Assembly (NCBI GenBank): GCA_030745885.1
Contig: JASLNR010000010.1
Coordinates: 1-33,581 of the forward strand
Direction: 5' to 3'
Source: Candidatus Thalassarchaeaceae archaeon
Lineage (GTDB): Archaea > Thermoplasmatota > Poseidoniia > Poseidoniales > Thalassarchaeaceae
Length of the DNA stretch: 33,581 nt
A model generated the notes under the pieces. That model was not told the origin of the DNA. It did not search any database and was given only the letters and a program-made list of their open reading frames with translations. This document shows positions 7,354-15,900 of the stretch, piece by piece (the first letter of the stretch is position 1; every line of letters begins with the position of its first letter). The translations under genes and the position numbers were made by a program.

Positions 7354-8455
7354 ACGGTAGGTCGATCATCCTGATACCCCCCTCCTCTTCGGATTCGCCC
7401 TCCTCCCCTAATTGATCACCACCCACTACGTGCTCGTCCGCGATTTCGGACTTGCCTCCTGTGGGGGAAGCCCCCTCTTCCTCGGGTGCTTTGAGATGCA
7501 TGCCTCTGAGGGACTCGAGGCCTTCCTCCTGCCCCATCATCCAATCAGGCATGGATTGGGACCCACCCAAAACGGAAATCGTGGTGAAAGTCGCCATTGG
7601 GAGAACCGAAATTGCCACTATGTAATCGAGGATTGCGGTTTCAGGGACCTCCGCTTCGGGAGCAACGGCATGGAGAATGACCTTTTCCAACTGCATCTCG
7701 TGCCACTGTGAGTAATCCACTCCCAGCCAAGATAGGGTAACCATGAGGACGACTCTTGCTACTACCCAATAGAGGAAAATAGGAAGAATCCACGACAATT
7801 TGGATACGCGCCAAACCACATTCCTGAACATTGCCGCTATTCCTACCAAATGCCATGATACGGCGGGATGAACCCTAACTGAAATCCACAATGCGATGAT
7901 ATAGCCTGCCATCCCGAGCTCGAAAGCCGTGTTCGGCTTGATCACGGTCTCTGGAACTCCCTCCATGATCGCCAGAGGCACAGCGATGAGAATGACCTGC
8001 ATTGGTACGGCGAGCAGTTGGAGTCCACCGTGAATGGCCATCAAATCATGCTCCCCTGCCTTGGTCTTGTGGTGTACCAGCCTAGCCATCTTTCCGTAAG
8101 GACTTCCGAACAAGGAGAGTCTGGCCCTGTCTATCAGTTCTGGGTCGTTCTTCATCCTACTAAGGCCAAGAAAGGGGGCCAAACCGCCTCTGTTAGACAC
8201 GAAGAATGGGCGGTATCCCCCCATAATGAGGGCTAGAGCAATCGAGACCGCCCCATATGATAGCCCAGCTATTAGAATCCAGTGAAACAGCCCAGTTCTT
8301 ATTCCAATAGTGGCATTCTGGTAATCTACATCTGGGAGGTAGGTCAAGGAGAATAGGATGATGGGGGCAAGGGTGACTTGTCCCACGACTATGGACACGA
8401 GCAGCAACCTCTTCAGCAGGATTGCCCGGTTAACCATGTTAGCACGCCTCATCAT
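7331..8455 (-). CDS. Polytopic membrane protein of unknown function with acidic C-terminal tail
   Basis: A 374-residue protein with about six membrane helices (about residues 17-39, 56-79, 142-163, 178-195, 221-243 and 275-295). The arrangement of a long cytoplasmic loop with basic residues (about 81-135) followed by paired helices is loosely like Yip1-type membrane proteins, but no signature motif confirms this. The last 65 residues are cytoplasmic, rich in Glu and end in a short hydrophobic-acidic patch IDLPFSLFDDD. Two adjacent ATG codons (8455 and 8452) are possible starts. It is the only minus-strand gene between 1 and 16747 and diverges from the large surface-protein gene that begins at 8595. 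Confidence 0.7.
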   Translation of the reverse strand: MMRRANMVNRAILLKRLLLVSIVVGQVTLAPIILFSLTYLPDVDYQNATIGIRTGLFHWILIAGLSYGAVSIALALIMGGYRPFFVSNRGGLAPFLGLSRMKNDPELIDRARLSLFGSPYGKMARLVHHKTKAGEHDLMAIHGGLQLLAVPMQVILIAVPLAIMEGVPETVIKPNTAFELGMAGYIIALWISVRVHPAVSWHLVGIAAMFRNVVWRVSKLSWILPIFLYWVVARVVLMVTLSWLGVDYSQWHEMQLEKVILHAVAPEAEVPETAILDYIVAISVLPMATFTTISVLGGSQSMPDWMMGQEEGLESLRGMHLKAPEEEGASPTGGKSEIADEHVVGGDQLGEEGESEEEGGIRMIDLPFSLFDDD

Positions 8456-8594
8456 GGAACCATAAGCCCTTCATTGTGGGACAATGCGGATTCATCAGTT
8501 ATCTCGTGCTTCATTGCAGGCGGACTCTCTCGCGGACACCGCCGAACTATACTCCCATACCTTCTTACACGGAAGATTTTCGCAATTTGATACC

Positions 8595-11500
8595 ATGAGA
8601 ACCATCTCCGCGGTCTCCCTCGCCTCGCTGCTCCTCATGGTTAGCATCTCCCATCTAGCCCTCGTTGTTCCCGTGGAGGAGGAAAGGGCCTCGGCAGTTG
8701 CTCCGAAGAACGATCCCGTGGATTTCGAGGTCACAGGAATCGAGATCGGAAACAGCACTCTTTCAGCGAGGCAATGGACACAACCCGACTCTAGCACGAT
8801 CGAATACATGACCAAGGGCGAGATTATCCAGATTAACGTGACCTTCAATCAGGGGGGCGTCAACCCCTCCCCGATTACTGCTGATGCCACTCTGGAGATC
8901 TGGCACCCCATTGGCGTGATTATCAAGGAATGGACATTCAACATTACCCTCTCTGCCGGCCAGTCCACGAGGGAGACCTTCATCTGGAACCCCTCTACAG
9001 CCCACAGCACCCTGAATGATGACGGATGGTTAGACGGAGGAGTAACAATCAGGGGGACCGTTGACGCCGGAATTGGAATAGACGGAGACGACTCAAACGA
9101 CCTCCTCGATCGAGACGTACCCATCGCCCTATGGTTCGATCCCATGGAGAATGGCTTCTGCGACGATGAGGGCTTCGAGGGTAAGTTCTGCACGAACAAC
9201 CCGGTGGGATATGGGAGGCCATCTTGGTTCGCGGCGGGCTACCAATCCGACGGATATGCCGCTGATAACGACTATCCGACCGGGACATGGAGGATGGAGA
9301 ACACCTCTAGCGAGACCGGGGATTGGCACTGGAAGGTCTCCGGGGCAAACGACAACTATGCCTCAAACCGATTCGACAGGCTCCGTTGGGCCTGGCAGCG
9401 GTACAACAGCCAAGACGGCTGTGCGGACGGGGTCTGGGGGAACGGCTACAGCCATGGCCTTGGTTATGGTGAGTACGACTCAACCGTATCCTCGATCCAC
9501 GGTGCCAACCTATGCATGGTCAAACTACAGAGCCCCCTATTGTACTCCATCCAGATAGCAACCGATGCTTGGGGCGAGATGGCGGCCGGGGACACGATAA
9601 TGCTGGAAACCGACTCAGGCCAGGACCTAGAGTATCTCAACTACACAGCTCAGAACCTCTCCACGATTGAGGGAGACTGGACTCGCTTGATATGGAACGC
9701 CAGCGGCCTGCATCAGGGGGAGGGATTCTCCGTCTCCTTCCTCTTCCAATCCGACTCCTCCTTCGCGAACGAGGGCGTCCATATTGACTCATTCATCATT
9801 TTCGCCATCGAACGCTACCCGGAGTACACTCTGGATGCCCAGTGCTCCTTCCCCGACAACTATGGGGGCACCATAATCTACGACCCCGATTCGGAAGGTG
9901 GCAACACCGTCCTAGTCGAGGCCGCCGACCCTGATCCACCCTCGATTCACTGTCACATCTTCAACAAGGGATATATCGACATCACCCTGTGGTTCTACAC
10001 CGAGGTATCCAACAACTCCTGGATGTTTGGCTATCCACTTCGAATCGACTCCAATAACATCATCGATCACGACAACTTCGTCAAGTCCAACGTCATCAAA
10101 GCAAGGACCTACACCGATGTATGGTTCAACCTCTCCATTCCAGATGGGGCCGATGTCCAGGATCTGGAGTGGCGTTCCTGGATCAACGATGGAGTCCTCA
10201 ACAATTCGAACAAGTTCGAGGTCATCCTACCTGTCAGTGTCGAATCGACCTATAGGATGACGCTCAAGCAGGAGACACTGGCCAACCCTGCCGCGTCCAT
10301 CCTTCCGGGGGGCAAGGCGAATATCACAATGGATTTGAAGAATACGGGCAATCAATATTCTTCTTGGGGCTTAGGTGGTTTGTTCACCGATAGCCGCTTC
10401 ACCTCCGAGAACATCAAGTGGTACGAGATAGGTGGGGACGAGATAACAGTCCTCAACCTGACTCCCGTCGAGGCGATTTCGCTTAATGCGGAGGTCACAA
10501 TTCCCTCTGGCATGGATCCCGGGTCGTATACCCTCGAACTATTGGCCAACCCAAGACTCCCGAACACCTATCAGGCCTCCTCGACATTGTACATCGAGGT
10601 CCCCGTTTACCACGATTTGGCAATCGCCCCTGTCAGGAACGCCATGCTCGCACCTGCGAACGGCGAGCAGAGCAACATACAGGTTTTCCTATTCAACTAC
10701 GGCAATACGGAGGAGACCTTCGATATCAGAATCGAAACTGACAACTGGCGCCTTCTCGCTGACGTCAGTTCCGACACGGTTACTCTCGAGGCTAATGGGG
10801 GCCAGACCACTGTCTCGTTACTGCTTCCGATGCCTGAGGGCGTGGAGAACGGAACCTATAGAGTGACTATAGTCGCCACCAGCCGGTCTGATCAGTCATA
10901 CCAGTCGATGGCAAACTTCTACCTGACCGTTCCTGTGACAAACCTAGTGGAAGTCGTGGACAGGGACCTGTCCGAGGAGGTATTCGCTGCAGGAACCGAT
11001 CCAAGGACAATGAAGTGGGAGATATGGAATACCGGAAACGTCGACGATGCCTTCACCATCGATCTTGCATCCGCATCGGATGTCTCCGCCTTTGCATCCG
11101 GCCTTTCTGGCGGTAGGACCCCCTACATCGCCCCCGGTTCTTCGTACAACCTGAGCGTGAGTTACTCCTTCGATTCCGACGTCGACGGAGTAAGGGTCAT
11201 CACCATGCGGGCAACTAGCGTTGAATCAGGACTCTACAGCGAGGGTGAAGCTAGGTTCGATGTAGGTACTGTGGGATACCTCCTGGTCATCCCACCCGCA
11301 TCCTCCTCCGATGCGATGCACATTACCGAGCCGGGAGACGACTACACGCTAGTTTACTCCATCCGGAGCGCTCATCCAGAGCTAGACCAGCAAATCAGAG
11401 CCGAGGTCGAACTAGGGAACCAGTGGACAGTCTACAACGCCAGAATTGCCGAGGAGGACAGGAACTTCGTGCTGAAAGCAGGCGAGAGCAGGAATGTTAC

Positions 11501-12122
11501 CATACTATTGGACGTCAGGGGGGAAAATCTAGACAATCTACAATTCAATGTGGTCGATTTCAACGTTACTCTGATGGTCATTAGCGAATTGGACACCACT
11601 AGCAAGACTACGATAATCACATTGGTGAAGCCAGAACCGATTCAGGAAGGGCCCGATGTAGAGGAGGTTGCCTGGCAGGGAGCGAACTACATCCTCATTG
11701 CCGTCGGCCTAGCGATCATGGCCGCCGTACTGTTCGCGGCCTTCAGGGTCGTCCGCACCGCGAGATCCCCTCTGGAAGAGGTATCCACACTCGACGATTA
11801 CAAGATGACTGTCGATGGTTGGGAGGGTACAAAGCTCGCAGAGGACCAACTGCCTTCGGCGGACGACATCGCTAATTCGATGTTTGGTGGCTCCAAGGAG
11901 CTATTCGACCAGCCACCTCCAGCCGCCCCGACTTCTGATGAGCCACCGCCATCCACTGAGGAACCCCCCCCACCCCCCCCACCAGAACCGCCCTCGCCGA
12001 CACCCGCGCCTTCCGAGCCCGTTGGAACGCCTCTTCCAGACAGCGGCCTTCCCGAGGGATGGACCATGGAGCAGTGGCAGCATTACGGCCAGAGATGGCT
12101 AGACTCCCTGAAGGATGAATGA
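8595..12122 (+). CDS. Large cell-surface protein with repeated Ig-like domains, membrane anchor and proline-rich tail
   Basis: A 1175-residue exported protein. ATG 8595 is preferred over the in-frame ATG 8484 because it places a clean signal peptide (MRTISAV... to about residue 25) at the N terminus. The ectodomain begins with a beta-rich CARDB/NEW3-like region, then a Cys- and Trp-containing section (about 175-460) that may bind a ligand or sugar. Further Ig-like units are marked by recurring N-x-G-N segments at N583, N701 and N812. A membrane helix is at about 1030-1055. The cytoplasmic tail is rich in Pro and Glu, with a run of seven prolines, and ends in the motif LPEGWTMEQWQHYG. Likely roles are adhesion or envelope structure; this is inference from architecture. 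Confidence 0.85.
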   Translation: MRTISAVSLASLLLMVSISHLALVVPVEEERASAVAPKNDPVDFEVTGIEIGNSTLSARQWTQPDSSTIEYMTKGEIIQINVTFNQGGVNPSPITADATLEIWHPIGVIIKEWTFNITLSAGQSTRETFIWNPSTAHSTLNDDGWLDGGVTIRGTVDAGIGIDGDDSNDLLDRDVPIALWFDPMENGFCDDEGFEGKFCTNNPVGYGRPSWFAAGYQSDGYAADNDYPTGTWRMENTSSETGDWHWKVSGANDNYASNRFDRLRWAWQRYNSQDGCADGVWGNGYSHGLGYGEYDSTVSSIHGANLCMVKLQSPLLYSIQIATDAWGEMAAGDTIMLETDSGQDLEYLNYTAQNLSTIEGDWTRLIWNASGLHQGEGFSVSFLFQSDSSFANEGVHIDSFIIFAIERYPEYTLDAQCSFPDNYGGTIIYDPDSEGGNTVLVEAADPDPPSIHCHIFNKGYIDITLWFYTEVSNNSWMFGYPLRIDSNNIIDHDNFVKSNVIKARTYTDVWFNLSIPDGADVQDLEWRSWINDGVLNNSNKFEVILPVSVESTYRMTLKQETLANPAASILPGGKANITMDLKNTGNQYSSWGLGGLFTDSRFTSENIKWYEIGGDEITVLNLTPVEAISLNAEVTIPSGMDPGSYTLELLANPRLPNTYQASSTLYIEVPVYHDLAIAPVRNAMLAPANGEQSNIQVFLFNYGNTEETFDIRIETDNWRLLADVSSDTVTLEANGGQTTVSLLLPMPEGVENGTYRVTIVATSRSDQSYQSMANFYLTVPVTNLVEVVDRDLSEEVFAAGTDPRTMKWEIWNTGNVDDAFTIDLASASDVSAFASGLSGGRTPYIAPGSSYNLSVSYSFDSDVDGVRVITMRATSVESGLYSEGEARFDVGTVGYLLVIPPASSSDAMHITEPGDDYTLVYSIRSAHPELDQQIRAEVELGNQWTVYNARIAEEDRNFVLKAGESRNVTILLDVRGENLDNLQFNVVDFNVTLMVISELDTTSKTTIITLVKPEPIQEGPDVEEVAWQGANYILIAVGLAIMAAVLFAAFRVVRTARSPLEEVSTLDDYKMTVDGWEGTKLAEDQLPSADDIANSMFGGSKELFDQPPPAAPTSDEPPPSTEEPPPPPPPEPPSPTPAPSEPVGTPLPDSGLPEGWTMEQWQHYGQRWLDSLKDE

Positions 12123-12126
12123 GGGC

Positions 12127-12134
12127 ATAATATG
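12127..12134 (+). promoter_or_regulatory. Possible TATA element upstream of the thermosome gene
   Basis: ATAATATG lies 79-86 bases before the thermosome ATG and is the most AT-rich segment of this 90-base gap. A start about 25 bases downstream would leave a leader of roughly 55 bases containing a GGAGTGTGAT ribosome-binding region. Other weak candidates (CTTATGA at about 12159) exist. Confidence 0.25.
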
Positions 12135-12212
12135 TGCAATGGTGATGATGTGGGAGGCCTTATGACCCCCCCTCGGGTGCCCGGGTCGCCGAATTCAGGA
12201 GTGTGATTTCCG

Positions 12213-13823
12213 ATGTACAACGGTCAACAGCCCATTTTCATCCTGAAGGAGGGCACGTCTCGAACTAGCGGCAAGAGTGCACAGAGCAACAATATCGCTG
12301 CTGCCAAGGCGGTCGCTGACGCGGTCCGCTCAACTCTGGGCCCCAAGGGAATGGACAAGATGCTGGTCGACAGCATGGGCGATGTCGTCATTACCAACGA
12401 CGGGGCGACCATCCTCAAGGAGATGGAGATCGAGCATCCCGCTGCCAAGATGATAATAGAGATAGCCAAGACCCAGGACCAGCACTGCCACGACGGAACC
12501 ACGAGCGCGGTTGTGATTGCCGGGGAGCTTCTGAAGAGGAGCGAGGATCTAGTCGAGCAGAACGTGCACCCAACAGTAATCTGCGAGGGATTCAGGCTTG
12601 CCTCCGACAAGGCCGTCGAACTCATTGATGCCCACGGGGTCGAAGTTAACGAGAAGATGCTAGGCGAGGTCTCAAAGACGGCCCTCACAGGCAAGAGCGC
12701 AGGCGCGGTGAAGGATTTCCTCTCTGAGATTAGCGTGAAAGCGGTGCTCTCGGTGGCCCAGCAGGTCAATGGAGAAATCATCGTTGACCTCGATGACATC
12801 AAGGTCCAGAAGAAGCAGGGCGGCTCGATTCGAGACAGCACACTGGTCGACGGAATCATCCTCGACAAGGAGCGCGTGCACAGCGGCATGCCTCGCTCGG
12901 TCTCCGACGCGAAAATCGCTCTGGTCAACTCGGCGATCGAGGTCAAGAAGACGGAGGTCGACGCGAAAATCCAGATCACCGACCCCAACATGCTCTCCCA
13001 GTTCCTAGACGAAGAGGAGCAGTACCTACGCTCCCTCGTCGACAAACTCCAAGCCTCTGGCGCGAACGTTGTCATCTGCCAGAAGGGAATCGACGATTTA
13101 GCCCAGCATCATATGGCCAAAGCCGGAATCTTCGCTATAAGGCGTGCCAAGAAGAGCGATATGGAAGCCCTCTCAAAGGCTACAGGCGGGCGTATCGTGA
13201 CCAATATCGATGACTTGTCTTCGCAAGATCTAGGCTCGGCTGCTAAGACCGAGGAACGCAAGATCGGCGATTCGGACATGGTTTTCATTGAGGGCTGCCC
13301 GGAGGCAAAGAGCGTCTCGGTCCTTCTCCGTGGGGGCACTGAACACGTCGTCGACGAGGTCAAGCGCGCCTTCGAGGATTCTATCGGCGTAGTCGCTGTG
13401 GCTCACGAGGACGGCTCGGTCCTCACCGGTGGGGGCTCTGTGGTCGCCGCTCTTAGCCGTGACCTACGCTCGTACGCGGAGGGAATCGGCGGCAGGGAGC
13501 AAATGGCGATCGAGGCCTTCTCCAGTGCCCTCGAGGTAATTCCTCGAACGCTCGCCGAGAATGCTGGGCTTGACCCGGTGAACACGATAATCGACCTCAG
13601 GAAGGCCCACTCTGAGGGTAAGTCAAGACATGGCGTCAACGTGTTCAAGGGGGGTGTCGTTGACATGGCCAAGGCCAAGGTCTTCGAGCCCAGCCGAGTG
13701 GTCGAGCAGGCCATTCAGAGCGCCTCCGAGACCGCCGTGATGATCCTCCGGATCGACGATGTCATCTCGAGCAAGAGCGCAGGCCCGATGGGCGAAGGCG
13801 AGTTCGACGGCATGGACATGTGA
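12213..13823 (+). CDS. thsA: Thermosome subunit (group II chaperonin)
   Basis: A 536-residue group II chaperonin subunit that forms double rings and folds proteins in the cytosol using ATP. Nucleotide-binding signatures are LGPKGMDKM (42-50), NDGATIL (62-68) and DGTTS (94-98), and GGGS in the second half of the equatorial domain is also visible. The length is normal and the C terminus ends in a short Gly/Met/Asp tail, as in other thermosomes. The start is supported by a GGAGTGTGATTT ribosome-binding region 8-20 bases upstream. A window of this size does not show whether further thermosome paralogues exist, so the alpha/beta assignment is arbitrary. Confidence 0.97.
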   Translation: MYNGQQPIFILKEGTSRTSGKSAQSNNIAAAKAVADAVRSTLGPKGMDKMLVDSMGDVVITNDGATILKEMEIEHPAAKMIIEIAKTQDQHCHDGTTSAVVIAGELLKRSEDLVEQNVHPTVICEGFRLASDKAVELIDAHGVEVNEKMLGEVSKTALTGKSAGAVKDFLSEISVKAVLSVAQQVNGEIIVDLDDIKVQKKQGGSIRDSTLVDGIILDKERVHSGMPRSVSDAKIALVNSAIEVKKTEVDAKIQITDPNMLSQFLDEEEQYLRSLVDKLQASGANVVICQKGIDDLAQHHMAKAGIFAIRRAKKSDMEALSKATGGRIVTNIDDLSSQDLGSAAKTEERKIGDSDMVFIEGCPEAKSVSVLLRGGTEHVVDEVKRAFEDSIGVVAVAHEDGSVLTGGGSVVAALSRDLRSYAEGIGGREQMAIEAFSSALEVIPRTLAENAGLDPVNTIIDLRKAHSEGKSRHGVNVFKGGVVDMAKAKVFEPSRVVEQAIQSASETAVMILRIDDVISSKSAGPMGEGEFDGMDM

Positions 13824-13876
13824 GCCAGCCCGCAATCACTCCTTCCAATCATCAGGCAGCATGCCCGATGCGCATG

Positions 13877-13885
13877 TTCAATAAT
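13877..13885 (+). promoter_or_regulatory. Possible TATA element for the ferredoxin-flavodoxin operon
   Basis: TTCAATAAT lies 42-50 bases upstream of the GTG start at 13927 and resembles the TTCAAATA element before the ribosomal operon. A start site about 25 bases downstream would give a short leader of about 20 bases. The gap 13824-13926 otherwise shows only a CCCATAGGGG sequence at 13907-13916. Confidence 0.3.
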
Positions 13886-13926
13886 CGGTTCTCGGTGGCG
13901 GAACCACCCATAGGGGAGCGGTTAGC

Positions 13927-15900
13927 GTGCCCATATTCAGTGTCTACATCGATGAGGGGTGCATCACCTGTGATGCGTGCGAGGAAGCGGCCCCGGATGT
14001 CTTCGAGGTGACTGACGACACTTGCTTCATCAAGCCGACTGTCCGACTGGACGGGGGCTTCGACAGGAATGACGGCCAGTCCGGGCTCAAGCCTGAGATA
14101 TCCTCCTCACTGTCGGATGACATCATCGACGCCGCCGATGCCTGTCCCGTGGATGTCATCATATTGGTGGATGAAGCACCAGGAGGGACCCCTGAGGCCG
14201 AGGAATCCTCCGAGCCAGAGGCGATGGAAACCCCTCCTGAGACTGCGGTGGAGGATGTCGTGGTCGGAGATGGCTTGGAGCAGCTACTGACCGTGGGCGA
14301 TAGGTCTCTGGACATTCTGTTTGGCTCACAATCCGGAAATTCCGAGGATCTGGCCTCCAAGCTCGCCAAGCAGGCGAAGGCCTACGGCCTTGAGGGAAAT
14401 GTCCACGACATGGATGGCTTCGACTTCAACTCGCTTTCCAAGAGGAAACGGGTCTTGGTGGTATGCTCAACCTGGGGCGAGGGAGAGATGCCCGACAATG
14501 CCGAGGATCTGTGGCAGTTCGCTAGTTCGGACGCCGCGGCGAGGCTTGAAGGCGTCCACTTCTCGGTTTGCGCCCTAGGGGATGTCAGCTACGAGTTCTA
14601 CTGCCAGTCCGGGAAGGACTGGGACCTACGCCTCGAGGAGCTCGGTGCTACGCGCCTTGTGGACCGCGTTGACTGCGACGTTGACTACGAAGCACCGGCT
14701 GCGTCATGGGCCCTCGAGGCCATCCCCACTCTATCCGCAGTGGACGGCACAGGGCAGTTCCACGAGGACATGGTCGACTCAATCAAGGACTACGTCTCTG
14801 GCACTGTCTCGGGAGGTGCAGAGGGTGAGGATGGGTTCACTCTGCCTACCGTCCTCGCGGACTCCTTGCAAACGGAAGTCACCATATTCAGGTACGATCC
14901 GCTAGCCGCCAGCACGGGCAGGGACACCTGGGTGTGTGCACTGCCCGGGCACATGTCGGTACTCGAGGTCCTGAGGGACATCAAGGGCACTCAGGATGGC
15001 TCTCTCACATTCCGCGACGGACCCTGTGACGACCCAAATACGGCCATAACCGTCAACGGGCGCCTCGTCATGCCGGGCCTAACTAGAATCGACTCCGTCG
15101 CTCCGAATCGCGACGGCAGCGTAGGAATCCGAATCGAGCCCTTGCCCGGATTTGATGTGATAAGGGACCTAGTGATAGACCCCTGGTCATTGGAGAGGAA
15201 GCGCGAATCGAGCAAACCATGGATGGTCGCGACCACTCGGGAGGGCGAAACCATGCCCCAGGGTCCCATTGGAACCATGGAACCGGCCACAGCCTCGCAC
15301 CTCCACTCAATTTCCAACTACCAAAGCCAGACCCTGCTACATGCCAGCTCCGACGCTGCGCCCCACGCAAATGGCTATCTCGGACCCGCGGTGCTAGCGA
15401 GCGCTTGGGCGCGTAGGAAAGACCCCCGGACATCCCCTAGCAGGAAGTCTGAGATTGACGTTCTGATTGGCTCCTCTAACGGCATCAAGGCCGAGACCGA
15501 CCTAGCCCCAATTCGTCGCCAGGCCTCGAACCCTCAAACCATCTCCGACGCTCTCTTGGAGGCCAAGACGGCGACCCTGACTAGAGACGCCTATAATGGA
15601 AGGCACGGCAAGCACGTCTGGTGGTACACCTGGTCAGTCAAGAGCAGTGGTAGGGTCAATGACACTGTGGTATACCGCCAGGTGCTCGGACCCATCGGAC
15701 TGCTCGGCAACCTATTCTCCGGTGTCACCGCTAGGATGGTTTTCGGGTTCACGCGGACCGGTGGGAATATGTTCAATGGGATGCTGGGCATGGTGGCACC
15801 ACCGGCTGGAATAGGCAAGATGCCAAAGCAGTTCAACTCCGCGGTTGAGAACCACCACGAGGTTGTCGCAATCTTCAACGAGCTGGACGGTCGATTCTGA
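13927..15900 (+). CDS. Ferredoxin-flavodoxin-SdhB-like fusion protein with cluster cysteines missing from the SdhB part
   Basis: A 657-residue cytosolic fusion. Residues 1-80 are a single-cluster ferredoxin with intact C12-x2-C15-x2-C18 and C73-P. An acidic linker (82-124) leads to a flavodoxin domain (127-265) with the FMN loop FGSQSGNSE and the CysJ-like STWGEGEMPD and ALGDVSYEF segments. Residues 316-420 align with the N-terminal domain of SdhB/FrdB (TIFRYDP, SVLEVLRDIK, SLTFR, VNGR, EPLPGFDVIRDLVID), but only C367 remains where SdhB has four 2Fe-2S ligands. Residues 464-535 follow the SdhB C-terminal domain (NYQSQ..., GYLGPAVL, D-P-R), again with no cysteine; none occurs after 367. Residues 540-657 are unassigned. 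GTG 13927 is used because the ferredoxin fold begins there. The stop overlaps the next start (TGATG). Confidence 0.88.
   Translation: MPIFSVYIDEGCITCDACEEAAPDVFEVTDDTCFIKPTVRLDGGFDRNDGQSGLKPEISSSLSDDIIDAADACPVDVIILVDEAPGGTPEAEESSEPEAMETPPETAVEDVVVGDGLEQLLTVGDRSLDILFGSQSGNSEDLASKLAKQAKAYGLEGNVHDMDGFDFNSLSKRKRVLVVCSTWGEGEMPDNAEDLWQFASSDAAARLEGVHFSVCALGDVSYEFYCQSGKDWDLRLEELGATRLVDRVDCDVDYEAPAASWALEAIPTLSAVDGTGQFHEDMVDSIKDYVSGTVSGGAEGEDGFTLPTVLADSLQTEVTIFRYDPLAASTGRDTWVCALPGHMSVLEVLRDIKGTQDGSLTFRDGPCDDPNTAITVNGRLVMPGLTRIDSVAPNRDGSVGIRIEPLPGFDVIRDLVIDPWSLERKRESSKPWMVATTREGETMPQGPIGTMEPATASHLHSISNYQSQTLLHASSDAAPHANGYLGPAVLASAWARRKDPRTSPSRKSEIDVLIGSSNGIKAETDLAPIRRQASNPQTISDALLEAKTATLTRDAYNGRHGKHVWWYTWSVKSSGRVNDTVVYRQVLGPIGLLGNLFSGVTARMVFGFTRTGGNMFNGMLGMVAPPAGIGKMPKQFNSAVENHHEVVAIFNELDGRF

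Noticed and set aside
13907..13916. CCCATAGGGG before the ferredoxin fusion as a third copy of the palindrome
   Set aside because: The arms are only three bases with a different centre and no following TGCA, so it is probably chance.
13820..14011. Separate 63-residue gene between the thermosome and the ferredoxin fusion
   Set aside because: It overlaps the ferredoxin domain in another frame, has no family features, and the ferredoxin reading is clearly coding.
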